This document shows positions 25,784 to 35,644 of a DNA stretch of 64,000 nt, in pieces; position 1 is the stretch's first letter; the number at the start of each line of letters is the position of its first letter. A model generated the notes under the pieces. The model saw nothing but the letters and a program-made list of their open reading frames with translations, was not told the DNA's origin and ran no database searches. The stretch covers positions 1,178,001 through 1,242,000 of the forward strand of contig JAYRJL010000001.1 in the NCBI GenBank assembly GCA_041906305.1, in the 5' to 3' direction. A program made the position numbers and the translations under genes. The DNA comes from SHVZ01 sp041906305. GTDB taxonomy: Bacteria; Pseudomonadota; Alphaproteobacteria; SHVZ01.

Positions 25784-27751
25784 TTACTCGGCCGGTGCCA
25801 GACGCCGCTTCGGCGCGCCGACCCGGAGCCGGCGGTCGGCCAGCGACAGCGCGCCGCCAAGCGCCATGACGATGCAACCGGCCCAGATCCAGGGCACCAG
25901 CGGGTTGTGGTAGATCCGGACGGCCCAGGCGCCTTTGCCGTCGGAATCTCCGACGACGACGTAGAGGTCGGCGAAGCCCGTGGTGTGGATCGCGGCCTCG
26001 GTCGTCTGCTGGCGCTGCACCGGATAGAAGCGGCGTTCGGGGAACAGCGTGACGACCGGCGAACCGCCCGAGGTTACGGTGAAGCGCGCGCGCTCGGCGC
26101 GATAGTTGGGCCCGGATACTTCGGCGACGCCGTCGAAGCGGAGGTCGTATCCCCGCATCGACACGGTTTCGCCCGGCCGCATCGCCAGGATCTGCTCCTG
26201 CTGGAACAGTGTCGAGGCCGTCATGCCGGCGATCGCGATGGCGAGGCCGGCATGCGCGACGGTCATGCCGAAGGCCGAGCGAGGCAGGTGGCGCAGGCGA
26301 TCGATCGTCTCGGACAAGGGCGCGCGGAAAAGCCGGATGCGATCGACGAACTCGATCACCGTCGAAGCGAACAGCCAGCAGGCGAGCCCGAGGCCTGCCG
26401 CGGCAAAGAGGCCGGAGCCGCCGGAGGCATAGAGGACGACAGCGATCACCGCGATCGTGGCGATCGCCGCAAGGACCAGGCGCGACAGCGCGCCCCCAAG
26501 GTCGGCGCGCTTCCAGGAAAGCAGCGGGCCAATGCCCATCGCGATCACCAGCGGCACCATCAGCGGCACGAAGGTGGCGTTGAAGTAGGGCGGCCCTACC
26601 GAAACCTTGCCGGCATCGAGAACGTCGAGGAACAGCGGATAGAGCGTGCCCAGAAGCACGGTCGCGGCACCTGTCGCCAGCAGCAGGTTGTTCAGCACCA
26701 GCGCGCCTTCGCGGCTCAGCGGCTGGAACAAGCCACCGGCCTTCAGGCTCGGCGCCCGCCAGGCGAACAGCGCCAGCGAGCCGCCGATCGCGGCGAGCAG
26801 GATCATCAGGATGAAGACGCCGCGGGCCGGGTCGACTGCGAACGCATGCACCGACGTCAGCACGCCCGAACGCACCAGGAAGGTGCCGATCAGGCTGAAG
26901 GAGAAGGCGATCAGCGCCAGCAGGATGGTCCAGCTCTTGAGCGCGTCGCGCTTCTCGACCACGACCGCCGAATGCAGCAGCGCGGCGCCGATCAGCCACG
27001 GCATGAACGAGGCGTTCTCGACCGGATCCCAGAACCACCAGCCGCCCCAGCCGAGCTCGTAGTAGGCCCACCAGCTTCCGAGCGCGATGCCGATGGTGAG
27101 CGACATCCAGGCGAACAGCGTCCACGGCCGGACCCACCGGGCCCAGGCCGGATCGACCTTGCCTTCGATCAGGGCGGCGACGGCGAAGGAGAAGGCGACC
27201 GAGAAGCCGACATATCCGAGATACAGCCAGGGGGGATGAAAGGCGAGGCCGGGGTCCTGAAGCAGGGGATTCAACTCCCGACCGTCGATCGGCGGCGGGA
27301 ACTGGCGCGTGAACGGATTGGAGGTGAAGAGGATGAAGGCGAGGAACGCGGCACCGATCATTCCCTGCACCGCGAGCACGCGGGCGCGCAGGCTCTCGGG
27401 CAGATTGGCTCCGAATGACGCGACCGCGGCGCTCATGATCGCCAGGATCAGCACCCAGAGGACCATCGAGCCTTCGTGGTTCCCCCAGACGCCGGAGAGG
27501 CGATAGAGGAGCGGCTGCGTCGAGTGCGAGTTGCGCGCGACGTTCACTACCGAGAAGTCGAAGGTGACGTAGGCATAGGTGAGGGCCGCGAAGGCGAAGG
27601 CGATGCAGAAGAGCTGTACGAAGGCCGCAGGCTTGGCGAAAGCGGTCAGCGCCGCGTCGCCGCGCGCCGCGCCGATCAGGGGGATCGTCGCCTGCGCGAT
27701 CGCGACCACGAGGGCGAGACCCAGCGCGAACTGGCCGAGCTCGGCGATCAC
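25784..27751 (-). CDS. ccmF: Cytochrome c haem lyase subunit CcmF
   Basis: A polytopic protein of about 655 aa. The tryptophan-rich WWD signature (GSWWAYYELGWGGWWFWDPV, then ENASFMPW) sits near residues 225-255. Other family regions are VWGNHEGSMVLWVLIL and PPIDGRELNPLLQDPGLAFHPP. With CcmH and CcmI it joins haem from holo-CcmE to apocytochrome c. I place the start at GTG 27751, overlapping the ccmE stop as GTGA behind GGAGGAGAAGAAG. A frame extension to 27772 would overlap ccmE further without reason. Confidence 0.96.
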   Translation of the reverse strand: MIAELGQFALGLALVVAIAQATIPLIGAARGDAALTAFAKPAAFVQLFCIAFAFAALTYAYVTFDFSVVNVARNSHSTQPLLYRLSGVWGNHEGSMVLWVLILAIMSAAVASFGANLPESLRARVLAVQGMIGAAFLAFILFTSNPFTRQFPPPIDGRELNPLLQDPGLAFHPPWLYLGYVGFSVAFSFAVAALIEGKVDPAWARWVRPWTLFAWMSLTIGIALGSWWAYYELGWGGWWFWDPVENASFMPWLIGAALLHSAVVVEKRDALKSWTILLALIAFSFSLIGTFLVRSGVLTSVHAFAVDPARGVFILMILLAAIGGSLALFAWRAPSLKAGGLFQPLSREGALVLNNLLLATGAATVLLGTLYPLFLDVLDAGKVSVGPPYFNATFVPLMVPLVIAMGIGPLLSWKRADLGGALSRLVLAAIATIAVIAVVLYASGGSGLFAAAGLGLACWLFASTVIEFVDRIRLFRAPLSETIDRLRHLPRSAFGMTVAHAGLAIAIAGMTASTLFQQEQILAMRPGETVSMRGYDLRFDGVAEVSGPNYRAERARFTVTSGGSPVVTLFPERRFYPVQRQQTTEAAIHTTGFADLYVVVGDSDGKGAWAVRIYHNPLVPWIWAGCIVMALGGALSLADRRLRVGAPKRRLAPAE

Positions 27752-28191
27752 GGCTTCTTCTCCTCCTGCCACTGGCCGGACTTCTTCAGCGCCTCGACCA
27801 CTTCGGGGGGCATGTATTTCTCGTCGTGCTTGGCGAGCACGCTGCGGGCCTCGAAGGTTCCCTGCAGCAGCCGGCCCTCGGCGATGACGCCCTGACCCTC
27901 GCGGAACAGGTCCGGGAGGATGCCGGCATATCGGACCGGGATCGCGGCGGCGCCGTCGGTGACCTTGAAGGTGACGGTGATGCCGTCGCCGGCCTTGCCG
28001 AGGCTTCCTTCCTCGACCAGTCCGCCGAGCCGGAACCTGCGATCCGGACCGATGTCTTTGGCCAGCGCCTCGCTCGGTCCATAGAAAAAGACGAGACTGT
28101 CGCGGAAGGCGTTGAGCACGAGCCCGGTCGCGGCGGCGAGAAGCAGCATCCCGGCCGAGACAGCGATCAGGCGCCGGCGTTTGCGGGTCAT
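27748..28191 (-). CDS. ccmE: Haem chaperone CcmE
   Basis: The 147-aa protein has a short basic N terminus (MTRKRRR), one membrane anchor (LIAVSAGMLLLAAATGLVLNAF) and an OB-fold periplasmic domain. The haem-binding motif reads LAKHDEKYMPPE, giving the covalent haem ligand His122 and Tyr126. It accepts haem from CcmC and passes it to CcmF. It overlaps ccmD and ccmF by 4 nt each. Confidence 0.97.
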   Translation of the reverse strand: MTRKRRRLIAVSAGMLLLAAATGLVLNAFRDSLVFFYGPSEALAKDIGPDRRFRLGGLVEEGSLGKAGDGITVTFKVTDGAAAIPVRYAGILPDLFREGQGVIAEGRLLQGTFEARSVLAKHDEKYMPPEVVEALKKSGQWQEEKKP

Positions 28192-28343
28192 TCCTCGCTC
28201 TCCTCGGCCTGCGCCAGCTCGGCCAGGCGGCGCTTCAGCCTGCCGACCGAGTCGACGACGAGCAGCGCCAGCACCAGGAGGGTTAGGCCGTAGGCCGGCC
28301 AGACGAATGCGGCATAGCCGCCCATGTCGATGAAGTCGCGCAT
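28188..28343 (-). CDS. ccmD: Haem exporter small subunit CcmD
   Basis: A 51-aa protein starting MRDFIDMGGYAAFVWPAYG, followed by a single membrane segment (LTLLVLALLVVDSV) and an Arg/Glu-rich tail (GRLKRRLAELAQAEESEE). Size, the YAAFVWPAYG motif and position between ccmC and ccmE identify it. It stabilises the CcmABC-CcmE complex. The ATG at 28343 lies 4 nt after the ccmC stop, and its own stop overlaps ccmE. Confidence 0.93.
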   Translation of the reverse strand: MRDFIDMGGYAAFVWPAYGLTLLVLALLVVDSVGRLKRRLAELAQAEESEE

Positions 28344-28347
28344 CGCG

Positions 28348-29079
28348 TCAGCCCCGCGCACGAGCCATCGCCAGCGTCCGCAGGCGATGTTCGACGATCG
28401 CCGCCCGCGTGCGCAGCAAGAGCAGCGTCGCGAACAGCATCGCATAGGCGGCCGCCATCACCAGGAGGGGCGTCATGATGCTGGGGTCGAGCGCCGGCCG
28501 GGCGAAGCGGCTGATCGATGCCGGCTGGTGCAGCGTGTTCCACCAATCGACCGAGAACTTGACGATCGGGACGTTGATCCAGCCGACCAGCGCCAGGATC
28601 GCGCCTGCCTTCGCGCCGCGCTCCGGATCGTCGAAGGCGTTCACCAGCGCGATGTATCCCAGGTAGAGGAACAGCAGGACCAGCACGGATGTAAGCCGGG
28701 CATCCCAGACCCAGAAGGTCCCCCACATCGGCTGGCCCCAGAGCATGCCGGTCACGAGCGCGATGACGGTGAAGCCAGCCCCGATCGGCGCCGCCGACTG
28801 GGCGATCAGGTCGCCGAGCCGATGACGCCAGATCAGCGCGACCGCCGAGGCCAGCGCCATCGTCGTGTAGGCGCCGAGCGCCATCCAGGCAGCGGGCACG
28901 TGCACGTACATGATGCGCACGGTCTCGCCCTGCTGGTAGTCGGGCGGCGAAGCGACCAGGGCAAGGTAGAGCCCGACGGCGAACAGGATCACCGAGGTCC
29001 CGGCGCACCAGGGCAGCACGGCGCGGGCGAGCCGCTGGAAGCGCGCCGGATTGGCGAAGCGGTGGAGGCTTCCGGTCAT
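28348..29079 (-). CDS. ccmC: Haem exporter CcmC
   Basis: The 243-aa membrane protein has about six segments and the tryptophan-rich haem-handling motif: MWGQPMWGTFWVWDARLTS near residues 125-143, then LFLYLGYIALVNAFDDPER. VHVPAAWMALGAYT is the first family block and includes the expected His. It attaches haem to CcmE with CcmA, B and D. It lies 15 nt after ccmB. Confidence 0.97.
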   Translation of the reverse strand: MTGSLHRFANPARFQRLARAVLPWCAGTSVILFAVGLYLALVASPPDYQQGETVRIMYVHVPAAWMALGAYTTMALASAVALIWRHRLGDLIAQSAAPIGAGFTVIALVTGMLWGQPMWGTFWVWDARLTSVLVLLFLYLGYIALVNAFDDPERGAKAGAILALVGWINVPIVKFSVDWWNTLHQPASISRFARPALDPSIMTPLLVMAAAYAMLFATLLLLRTRAAIVEHRLRTLAMARARG

Positions 29080-29094
29080 CGTGGGATCATACCA

Positions 29095-29760
29095 TCAGCC
29101 GACGGCGTGACGGAGGGCAGCCGCGGCTGCGGCGGGAGCCAGCGCCAGCGAGCCCAGGAGAAAGGCGCCGAGCAGCATCAGGTGCGGACCCGCGTCCTGA
29201 GCCGTCAATGCGGCCTCGGTTGCGGCCGAACCCAGTATCAGCACCGGGATAGCGAGCGGCAGCACGAGAAATGCCACCAGGACGCCGCCGCGGCGGGCGC
29301 CCAGCACCAGGGCCGCGCCGATCATGCCGAGCAGGCTGAGCGCAGGCGTACCGAGAGCCATCGTCCACACGAGCGTCATGAGGCCGTATGTCGGCATCTG
29401 GAGCATCAGGGCGAGCGCCGGTGTCGCCACGATCAGCGGCACGCCCGTCACCAGCCAATGCGCGACCGCCTTGGCCAGCGCCACCGCCCACAGCGGCAGC
29501 GGGCCGAGGGCGAGCTGCTCGAGGGACCCGTCGTCGTGATCCGCCTGGAACAGGCGGTCGAGCGACAGCATCGCCGCGAGCAGCGCCGCGACCCAGACGA
29601 CGCCGGCGGATACCCGCGCCAGGATGTCGGCTTCCGGGCCGACGCCGAATGGAAACAGGACCACCACCAGCACCGCGAACATGACCGCGACCAAAGCATC
29701 TGCCGCCTGACGGGCAGAGAGCGAGAGATCCCTGCGGACCAGAGCGAGAAAGGCGGTCAC
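29095..29760 (-). CDS. ccmB: Haem exporter permease CcmB
   Basis: The 221-aa protein has six predicted membrane segments and the typical CcmB core: LFPFGVGPEADILARVSAGV, DDGSLEQLALGPLPLW, and RRGGVLVAFLVLPLAIPVLI. It is the membrane partner of the CcmA ATPase. Its start overlaps the ccmA stop by 4 nt. Confidence 0.96.
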   Translation of the reverse strand: MTAFLALVRRDLSLSARQAADALVAVMFAVLVVVLFPFGVGPEADILARVSAGVVWVAALLAAMLSLDRLFQADHDDGSLEQLALGPLPLWAVALAKAVAHWLVTGVPLIVATPALALMLQMPTYGLMTLVWTMALGTPALSLLGMIGAALVLGARRGGVLVAFLVLPLAIPVLILGSAATEAALTAQDAGPHLMLLGAFLLGSLALAPAAAAAALRHAVG

Positions 29761-30332
29761 GTTAGTCCCAACTCCAGAAGCCGGGCTTGAGGCAGATCAA
29801 TCGCCGCGTGGGTTGCGGCGACGACCGCGCCGCCGGCCGCCCTGTGACGCGCGAGCGTCGTTTCGAGAGTCGCGATGGAGGCGGCGTCCAGGCCGTTGGT
29901 AGGCTCGTCCAGAAGCCAGATCTTCGCCGCAGGGTCCAGCGTGCGGGCGAGGGCCAGGCGGCGCCGCTGCCCGGCGGAGAGATAGCGTGCCGGCATCGCC
30001 GACAGGCGATCGAGGCCGACCGCCGCCAGCGCGGCCTCGGAGGTGCCCGTTCCGTTGAACCGGCGCCAGAAGACGAGGTTCTCGGCCACGGTCAACGCCG
30101 GCTTCACCGCATCGTGATGGCCGAGGTAGCGGAGCGCGGCATTTGCGCGCACGACGCCGCCCAGCGGCGGGAGCAGGCCTGCGAGTGTTCGAAGCAGAGT
30201 GGACTTGCCGGCGCCATTCGGGCCGCGGACCACGAGTGCGTCGCCGGGGGAGACGGCCGAGTCCAGCGGGCCGAACAGCCGTTGGCCGCCGCGTCCGCCG
30301 ACGAGTTCCTCGGCTTCGAGGAGCGCGCTCAT
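29757..30332 (-). CDS. ccmA: Haem exporter ATP-binding protein CcmA
   Basis: The 191-aa ABC ATPase has Walker A GPNGAGKST, Q-loop region LRYLGHHDAVKPALTVAEN, signature LSAGQRRRLALAR and Walker B IWLLDEPTNGLD. ATP hydrolysis releases holo-CcmE from CcmC/D. It is the first gene of the ccm operon. A terminator-like hairpin ends 16 nt upstream of its ATG, behind GGGGCCGGA. Confidence 0.95.
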   Translation of the reverse strand: MSALLEAEELVGGRGGQRLFGPLDSAVSPGDALVVRGPNGAGKSTLLRTLAGLLPPLGGVVRANAALRYLGHHDAVKPALTVAENLVFWRRFNGTGTSEAALAAVGLDRLSAMPARYLSAGQRRRLALARTLDPAAKIWLLDEPTNGLDAASIATLETTLARHRAAGGAVVAATHAAIDLPQARLLELGLT

Positions 30333-30341
30333 TCCGGCCCC

Positions 30342-30377
30342 AAATAAAGACGCGGCGCCAGGGGGTGGCGCCGCGTC
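30342..30377 (-). terminator. Strong hairpin with U-rich tail between the DUF2336 gene and ccmA
   Basis: GACGCGGCGCCA (30349-30360) and TGGCGCCGCGTC (30366-30377) form a perfect 12-bp stem with a GC loop. In the minus direction it is followed by CTTTATTTGGGG. It would end the DUF2336 transcript, but lies only 16 nt before the ccmA ATG. A weaker stem with a T6 run lies near 30478-30495. The remainder of 30378-30540 holds no gene I can support. Confidence 0.75.
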
Positions 30378-30540
30378 GGGATCCGACGGTGCGATGCCGG
30401 GGGAGGTTCATCGGGCCGTCGAAGCTGAACCGGACGGGAGGATGTCCGCTTCGATAGCCATTCTGCGGGGAAAGACGGCGAAAAAAGGGCGGTGTTCGCC
30501 GCAATTGCCTCGGTGAGCGCCGCAGGATTCCGGGCGGCGG

Positions 30541-31842
30541 TCACTTCTCCGCGAAGCCCTCGAGCTGCCAGGACAGCTCGTCCGGGCTCATCGGATATCC
30601 GCCGTCGTCGGCAGGGTCGACGGCCGCCCGCGGCAGGATCGCGGCGAAGCGAACCTGCGTCTGATAGGCGAGGTCCATCTTGAAGCCGCCCTTCCATACC
30701 AGCGCCACCACCGCCTTCGCGTTCTTCGACGCGATGATGTCCTCGACCTGGCGGGGTGAAAGCCCGCTCGCCGCCGATAGCGCCGCGACCACAAAGGGGC
30801 GCTGACCGGCGGCGATGGCGCGCGAGACAAGATCGTCGTGCAATTCGCCCTGTGCCTTCAGCAGGCTCGCGCGCCGGTGCTCGCGCTCGAGCATCGACTC
30901 GCCGACCTCGTGGGCGACGATCGGCTCGGGCACCCGGTTTTCGGACGCCCAGGTCGGATCGCTGGCGATCCGCTTCTCCATCACCTGGTTGACTGCGCTC
31001 GCGGCGGCCGGGTCGAGATCGGAGCGGCGCTTCAGTTCCTCGACCAGCGACTTGGCGACGAACGTCGCGAGCCGAACCATCGCCCGCGCCGGCAGCTGCG
31101 GACGCTGCACGAGAGGGCCGTGCCACGCTGGCCGGGCCGGCGCCTGTTCGATCAGGCGATCCAGCGTCTCCTCGCGGATCTGCGCCGAGGTATTGCCGAG
31201 AAGGGCGGCGACCGCGCCTTCGCTTCCTGTCGCCGCGACCGCATCGGCGACCCTGGCCGACACCGCCGGTCGCTTGGCGATCGCCTGCAACCGCTCGTCC
31301 GCCTGGGTCGATCCGACGATCGAGACGAGGTCGTCGTCCGTGAGAACCGGTGAATGCTGGAGGACCGGCAACGACACGGTCAGGGATTCGTCGATCGCGA
31401 GCCGGCGCACGACCTCTGGCGGCGCGATCGCAAGATCCTTCAGCGTGTCGGCGAGGATTTCTCGGATGCGGACCACCTGATCCTGCGCCAGGACGGCCAG
31501 AACTTCCGCCGTCGCCTCCCGCGCGCGGCCCTTCTCGGTCTTGCCGATCATCGGCATCACGGTCGCGATCTTCTCGACGACGCCGGTCCGGACCGCCGCA
31601 TCCGCATCGCGTGCAAGCATGAGGTCGGCCTGACGTGGCGTCGCCTGGTTGCCGGCGATGGCGCGGCGGACGTGCGCGTCCTTGTCCTCGGCGAGGAAGT
31701 AGAGGAGCTCCGGCTTGAGATCGCCGTGCTGGGCGAGCTCGCGCCGAACGTTCGGATCATCATGACGGACGAGCTGCTTCGCCTCTTCGAAGGCGAGCTT
31801 GGTGCCGGGCTTGCGGCCGAGAATGCGGTCGATCAGGCTCAT
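30541..31842 (-). CDS. DUF2336 family protein
   Basis: The 433-aa, almost wholly alpha-helical protein has HEAT-like repeats (DPNVRRELAQHGDLKPELLYF; DKDAHVRRAIAGNQATPRQ; RLAIDESLTVSLPVLQHSPV) characteristic of DUF2336. Such repeats suggest a protein-binding scaffold; no function is established. Its ATG overlaps the stop of the GGDEF gene (TGATG), so it probably works in the same signalling path. The frame extends farther upstream in antisense to the GGDEF gene, but ATG 31842 begins the conserved MSLIDRILGRKPGTKLAFEE. Confidence 0.85.
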   Translation of the reverse strand: MSLIDRILGRKPGTKLAFEEAKQLVRHDDPNVRRELAQHGDLKPELLYFLAEDKDAHVRRAIAGNQATPRQADLMLARDADAAVRTGVVEKIATVMPMIGKTEKGRAREATAEVLAVLAQDQVVRIREILADTLKDLAIAPPEVVRRLAIDESLTVSLPVLQHSPVLTDDDLVSIVGSTQADERLQAIAKRPAVSARVADAVAATGSEGAVAALLGNTSAQIREETLDRLIEQAPARPAWHGPLVQRPQLPARAMVRLATFVAKSLVEELKRRSDLDPAAASAVNQVMEKRIASDPTWASENRVPEPIVAHEVGESMLEREHRRASLLKAQGELHDDLVSRAIAAGQRPFVVAALSAASGLSPRQVEDIIASKNAKAVVALVWKGGFKMDLAYQTQVRFAAILPRAAVDPADDGGYPMSPDELSWQLEGFAEK

Positions 31843-33536
31843 CAACGCGTCTTGGCAGGCGGCGCTACGTGGTAGCGCCCCTTGCCTCCCTTCTTGCTGA
31901 CGTACATTGCCTCGTCGCCGCGGGCGACCAGGGAATCCATGTCCTCGCCGCTCTTGGCGTCGTATGTGGCCATGCCGATCGAGAACCCGAGCGGTCGCTC
32001 CTCGCTCCCGGAGTAGTCCGACAGCAGCTTGGCCGAAACCAGCAGGCGCTCGGCGAGGCGCACGGCGGCGCCCTCGTCGACCTTGTCGAGCCAGAGCGCG
32101 AACTCGTCGCCGCCGAGGCGCGCCACGACGTCCTCGTTGCGCGTCGCATCCGCCAGGAGCCGTGCGACCGCCTTCAGCGCCTCGTCGCCGGCCTGGTGAC
32201 CCTTCACGTCGTTGACGATCTTGAAGTTGTCGAGGTCGACATAAACCAGCGCGCCGCCATGTCCACCGACCGCGCCCTGTGCCAGCCGCTTGCCCACTTC
32301 CGCGAAGAACATGCGGCGATTCTTGAGCCCGGTCAGGGCGTCGGTCGAGGAGAGGCGCGTCAACTCCTCGTGATTGGAGAGCTGCTGGTAGGCGACGGCC
32401 AGCTGGGCGGCGACCTCGCCGGCGAGCTCGCTTTCCTCGGCGGTGAAGGCGCGGTCGCGCGCGTTCCGCCACAAGAGCAGCGCGCCGTTGATCTTGCCGC
32501 GATAGGACGTCGCGGCCGCCAGAACCTTGCCGTCGCCGCCGTACGAGGAGAGATCCATCGTGATGATGCCGTCCGCGTCGGCCAGCGCCTGCATCGCCTG
32601 GGCGACGGCGTTGCCCTGCGGCATCGCGCCCTTGTGCGCGGCCGGCTTCAGCGCACCGGCTTCGCCCCGGTAGAGCACGCAGGCGCCGGCGCCGAGGGCG
32701 CGGACCACGGCCGTAGCGGCGGCGCCCAGCATCGCCTCCGGGTCGACCTCGTCGCGGATCGCGCGGATGATGCGGGTCAGGAGCAGGCGGCGGTTCTGCG
32801 CTTCGGCCAGCTCGGCGTCGCGCTCGCGTTCGGCCGTGACGTCGCGGCAAACGCCGCGCACGCCCCGCCACGATCCCTGGGAGTCGGCGATCGGCGCGGC
32901 CGAGACGAGCAGGCAGACATCCTGGCCGTCCGCGCTCTTGAGCCATATTTCCGAGGCCTCGACCCGCGAGCGGGCGAGGAAGGGGAGGTCGCCCTGGCGC
33001 GCGGCGTCGCCGCCGAGATCCTCCGGCCGCTTGCCGACGAGCTGGTCGGCGGCATATCCGAGCGCCCCCTTGGGCGAGACGAAGACGAAGCGGCCATCGA
33101 TGCCGATCTCCCAGGCGAAGTCGCTGGAGATCTCGACCAGGTCGCGGAAGCGCTGGCGGGACTCGATGAGGGCGCTCTGCAGGTTGCGCTCGAGAGTCGC
33201 GTCGCGGCCGAGAACGAGGGCGCCGGAGCCGCCGTCGAGGCCGAGCACGGTCACCTCGATCTGCTGGCGGGTGTCGCCGTCGCCGATCTCGACCGGGGTC
33301 GGCTGGGTCGTTCGCCCGCCGAGCGCCTCGGCGATCCGCGCCTCCAGATCGGGTACCCGGCCGGCGATCAGGGCGTTGGCGAGGCTGCGGCCGGCGGCGT
33401 TGACCGTCTTCACCGCACGCGGCCCGGTCGCCAGCATCGCTGCGGCGCCCGACTGGGCGAATGCGCCGCCCGCATCGATCAGGCGGGCGACTGCCGCGAC
33501 CTCGCGGTTCTCGCTACGAAACGGCCAGACGCTCAC
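31842..33536 (-). CDS. Diguanylate cyclase with PAS, GAF and GGDEF domains
   Basis: The 564-aa protein makes cyclic di-GMP. Residues 1-110 are a poorly conserved PAS-like region. Residues 125-245 are a clear PAS domain (FRDLVEISSDFAWEIGIDGR onward), 255-385 a GAF-like domain, and 395-560 the GGDEF domain. The active site is RLGGDEFALW (GGDEF 475-479), with intact STDALTGLKNRR and YVDLDNFKIVND motifs. An inhibitory I-site RNED (466-469) lies five residues before GGDEF, so product inhibition is likely. There is no EAL domain and no membrane segment, suggesting a cytosolic sensor. It is coupled to the DUF2336 gene by a 1-nt overlap. Confidence 0.94.
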   Translation of the reverse strand: MSVWPFRSENREVAAVARLIDAGGAFAQSGAAAMLATGPRAVKTVNAAGRSLANALIAGRVPDLEARIAEALGGRTTQPTPVEIGDGDTRQQIEVTVLGLDGGSGALVLGRDATLERNLQSALIESRQRFRDLVEISSDFAWEIGIDGRFVFVSPKGALGYAADQLVGKRPEDLGGDAARQGDLPFLARSRVEASEIWLKSADGQDVCLLVSAAPIADSQGSWRGVRGVCRDVTAERERDAELAEAQNRRLLLTRIIRAIRDEVDPEAMLGAAATAVVRALGAGACVLYRGEAGALKPAAHKGAMPQGNAVAQAMQALADADGIITMDLSSYGGDGKVLAAATSYRGKINGALLLWRNARDRAFTAEESELAGEVAAQLAVAYQQLSNHEELTRLSSTDALTGLKNRRMFFAEVGKRLAQGAVGGHGGALVYVDLDNFKIVNDVKGHQAGDEALKAVARLLADATRNEDVVARLGGDEFALWLDKVDEGAAVRLAERLLVSAKLLSDYSGSEERPLGFSIGMATYDAKSGEDMDSLVARGDEAMYVSKKGGKGRYHVAPPAKTR

Positions 33537-33595
33537 GTGCCGGAACCTCCACTCAGGCTGAGTTACTGGAGGCCGGGGGATGGCGCAAGCGCGCG

Positions 33596-33624
33596 TTGAC
33601 AGGCGGGTCCGCCCCCCCGCATCC
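33596..33624 (+). promoter_or_regulatory. Putative dapD promoter
   Basis: A consensus -35 TTGACA (33596-33601) is followed by a 17-bp spacer and GCATCC (33619-33624), a weak GC-rich -10. It lies 39 nt before dapD. Confidence 0.45.
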
Positions 33625-33662
33625 TCCGGCGCGTTTTCCCCACCTCTCGACCGGAATCCGAC

Positions 33663-34498
<836 letters not shown>

Positions 34499-34499
<1 letters not shown>

Positions 34500-35644
34500 T
34501 GGCGATCGATCCGGTCCGCCTCTCCCAGGACCTCATCCGCTGCCCGAGCGTGACGCCGGTCGATGCCGGCGCGCTCGACCATCTTCAGCGCGTGCTGGAG
34601 GGGCTGGGGTTCAAGTGCTGGCGCCTGCCGTTCAGCGAGGATGGCACGCCGGACGTCGACAACCTCTATGCGCGGCTCGGCGACTCCGGCCGTAACTTCT
34701 GCTTCGCCGGCCACACCGACGTGGTGCCGACCGGCGACCTGAAGGGCTGGTCGATCGACCCGTTCAAGGCCGAGATCGTCGACGGCGTGCTCTATGGTCG
34801 CGGCGCTTCGGACATGAAGTCGGCGATCGCCGCCTTCGTCGCGGCGGCCGAGCGCTTCGCCGGCGGCGCCAAGGCCGGTTTCGGCTCGATCAGCCTGCTG
34901 ATCACTGGCGACGAGGAGGGGCCGTCGATCAACGGCACCAAGAAGGTCGTCGAGTGGCTGAAATCCCGCGGCGAGACGGTCGACGCCTGCATCGTCGGCG
35001 AGCCGACGAATCCGAAGAAGCTCGGCGAGATGATGAAGGTCGGCCGGCGCGGCAGCCTGAACGGTCGGCTCACCGTCATCGGCGCGCAGGGCCACGTGGC
35101 CTACCCTCATCTCGCCGACAGCCCGATGCCGCGCCTCCTGCGCATGCTGACTGCGATCACCGAGCACAAGCTCGATGGGGGCAACGACTGGTTTCAGCCG
35201 TCCAACCTGGAAGTCGTCACCATCGACGTCGGCAACAAGGCGACCAACGTGATCCCGGCCAAGGCGACCGCCGGCTTCAACATCCGATTCAACGACATGC
35301 ACACCGGCGCCAAGCTGACGCAGTGGCTCCGAGGCACCTTCGATAAGGTCGGCGGCGCCTACGAGCTCGACATCCAGATCTCGGGCGAGAGCTTCATCAC
35401 CCAGCCGGGACATCTGAGCGACCTGATCGGCAATGCCGCGAAGAAGGTCACCGGCATCGATCCGGACCGTTCGACCACGGGCGGCACTTCGGACGCGCGC
35501 TTCATCCGCCACATTTGCCCGGTGGTCGAGTTCGGCCTGGTGGGCGAGACCATGCACAAGGTCGACGAACGCGCGCGGGTCGACGACATCAGGGCGCTGA
35601 CCGACATCTACGCCGACGTACTCGACGGATATTTCCGCGCGTGA
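34499..35644 (+). CDS. dapE: Succinyl-diaminopimelate desuccinylase
   Basis: The 381-aa M20 metallopeptidase-fold enzyme has metal-binding and catalytic motifs FAGHTDVVPTGD, YGRGASDMKSAIA (bridging Asp), TGDEEGPSINGT (catalytic Glu pair) and the C-terminal histidine in LVGETMHKVDE. It removes succinate from N-succinyl-diaminopimelate using two zinc ions. It begins within the dapD stop and its own stop overlaps the next GTG start, so three genes are translationally linked. Confidence 0.98.
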
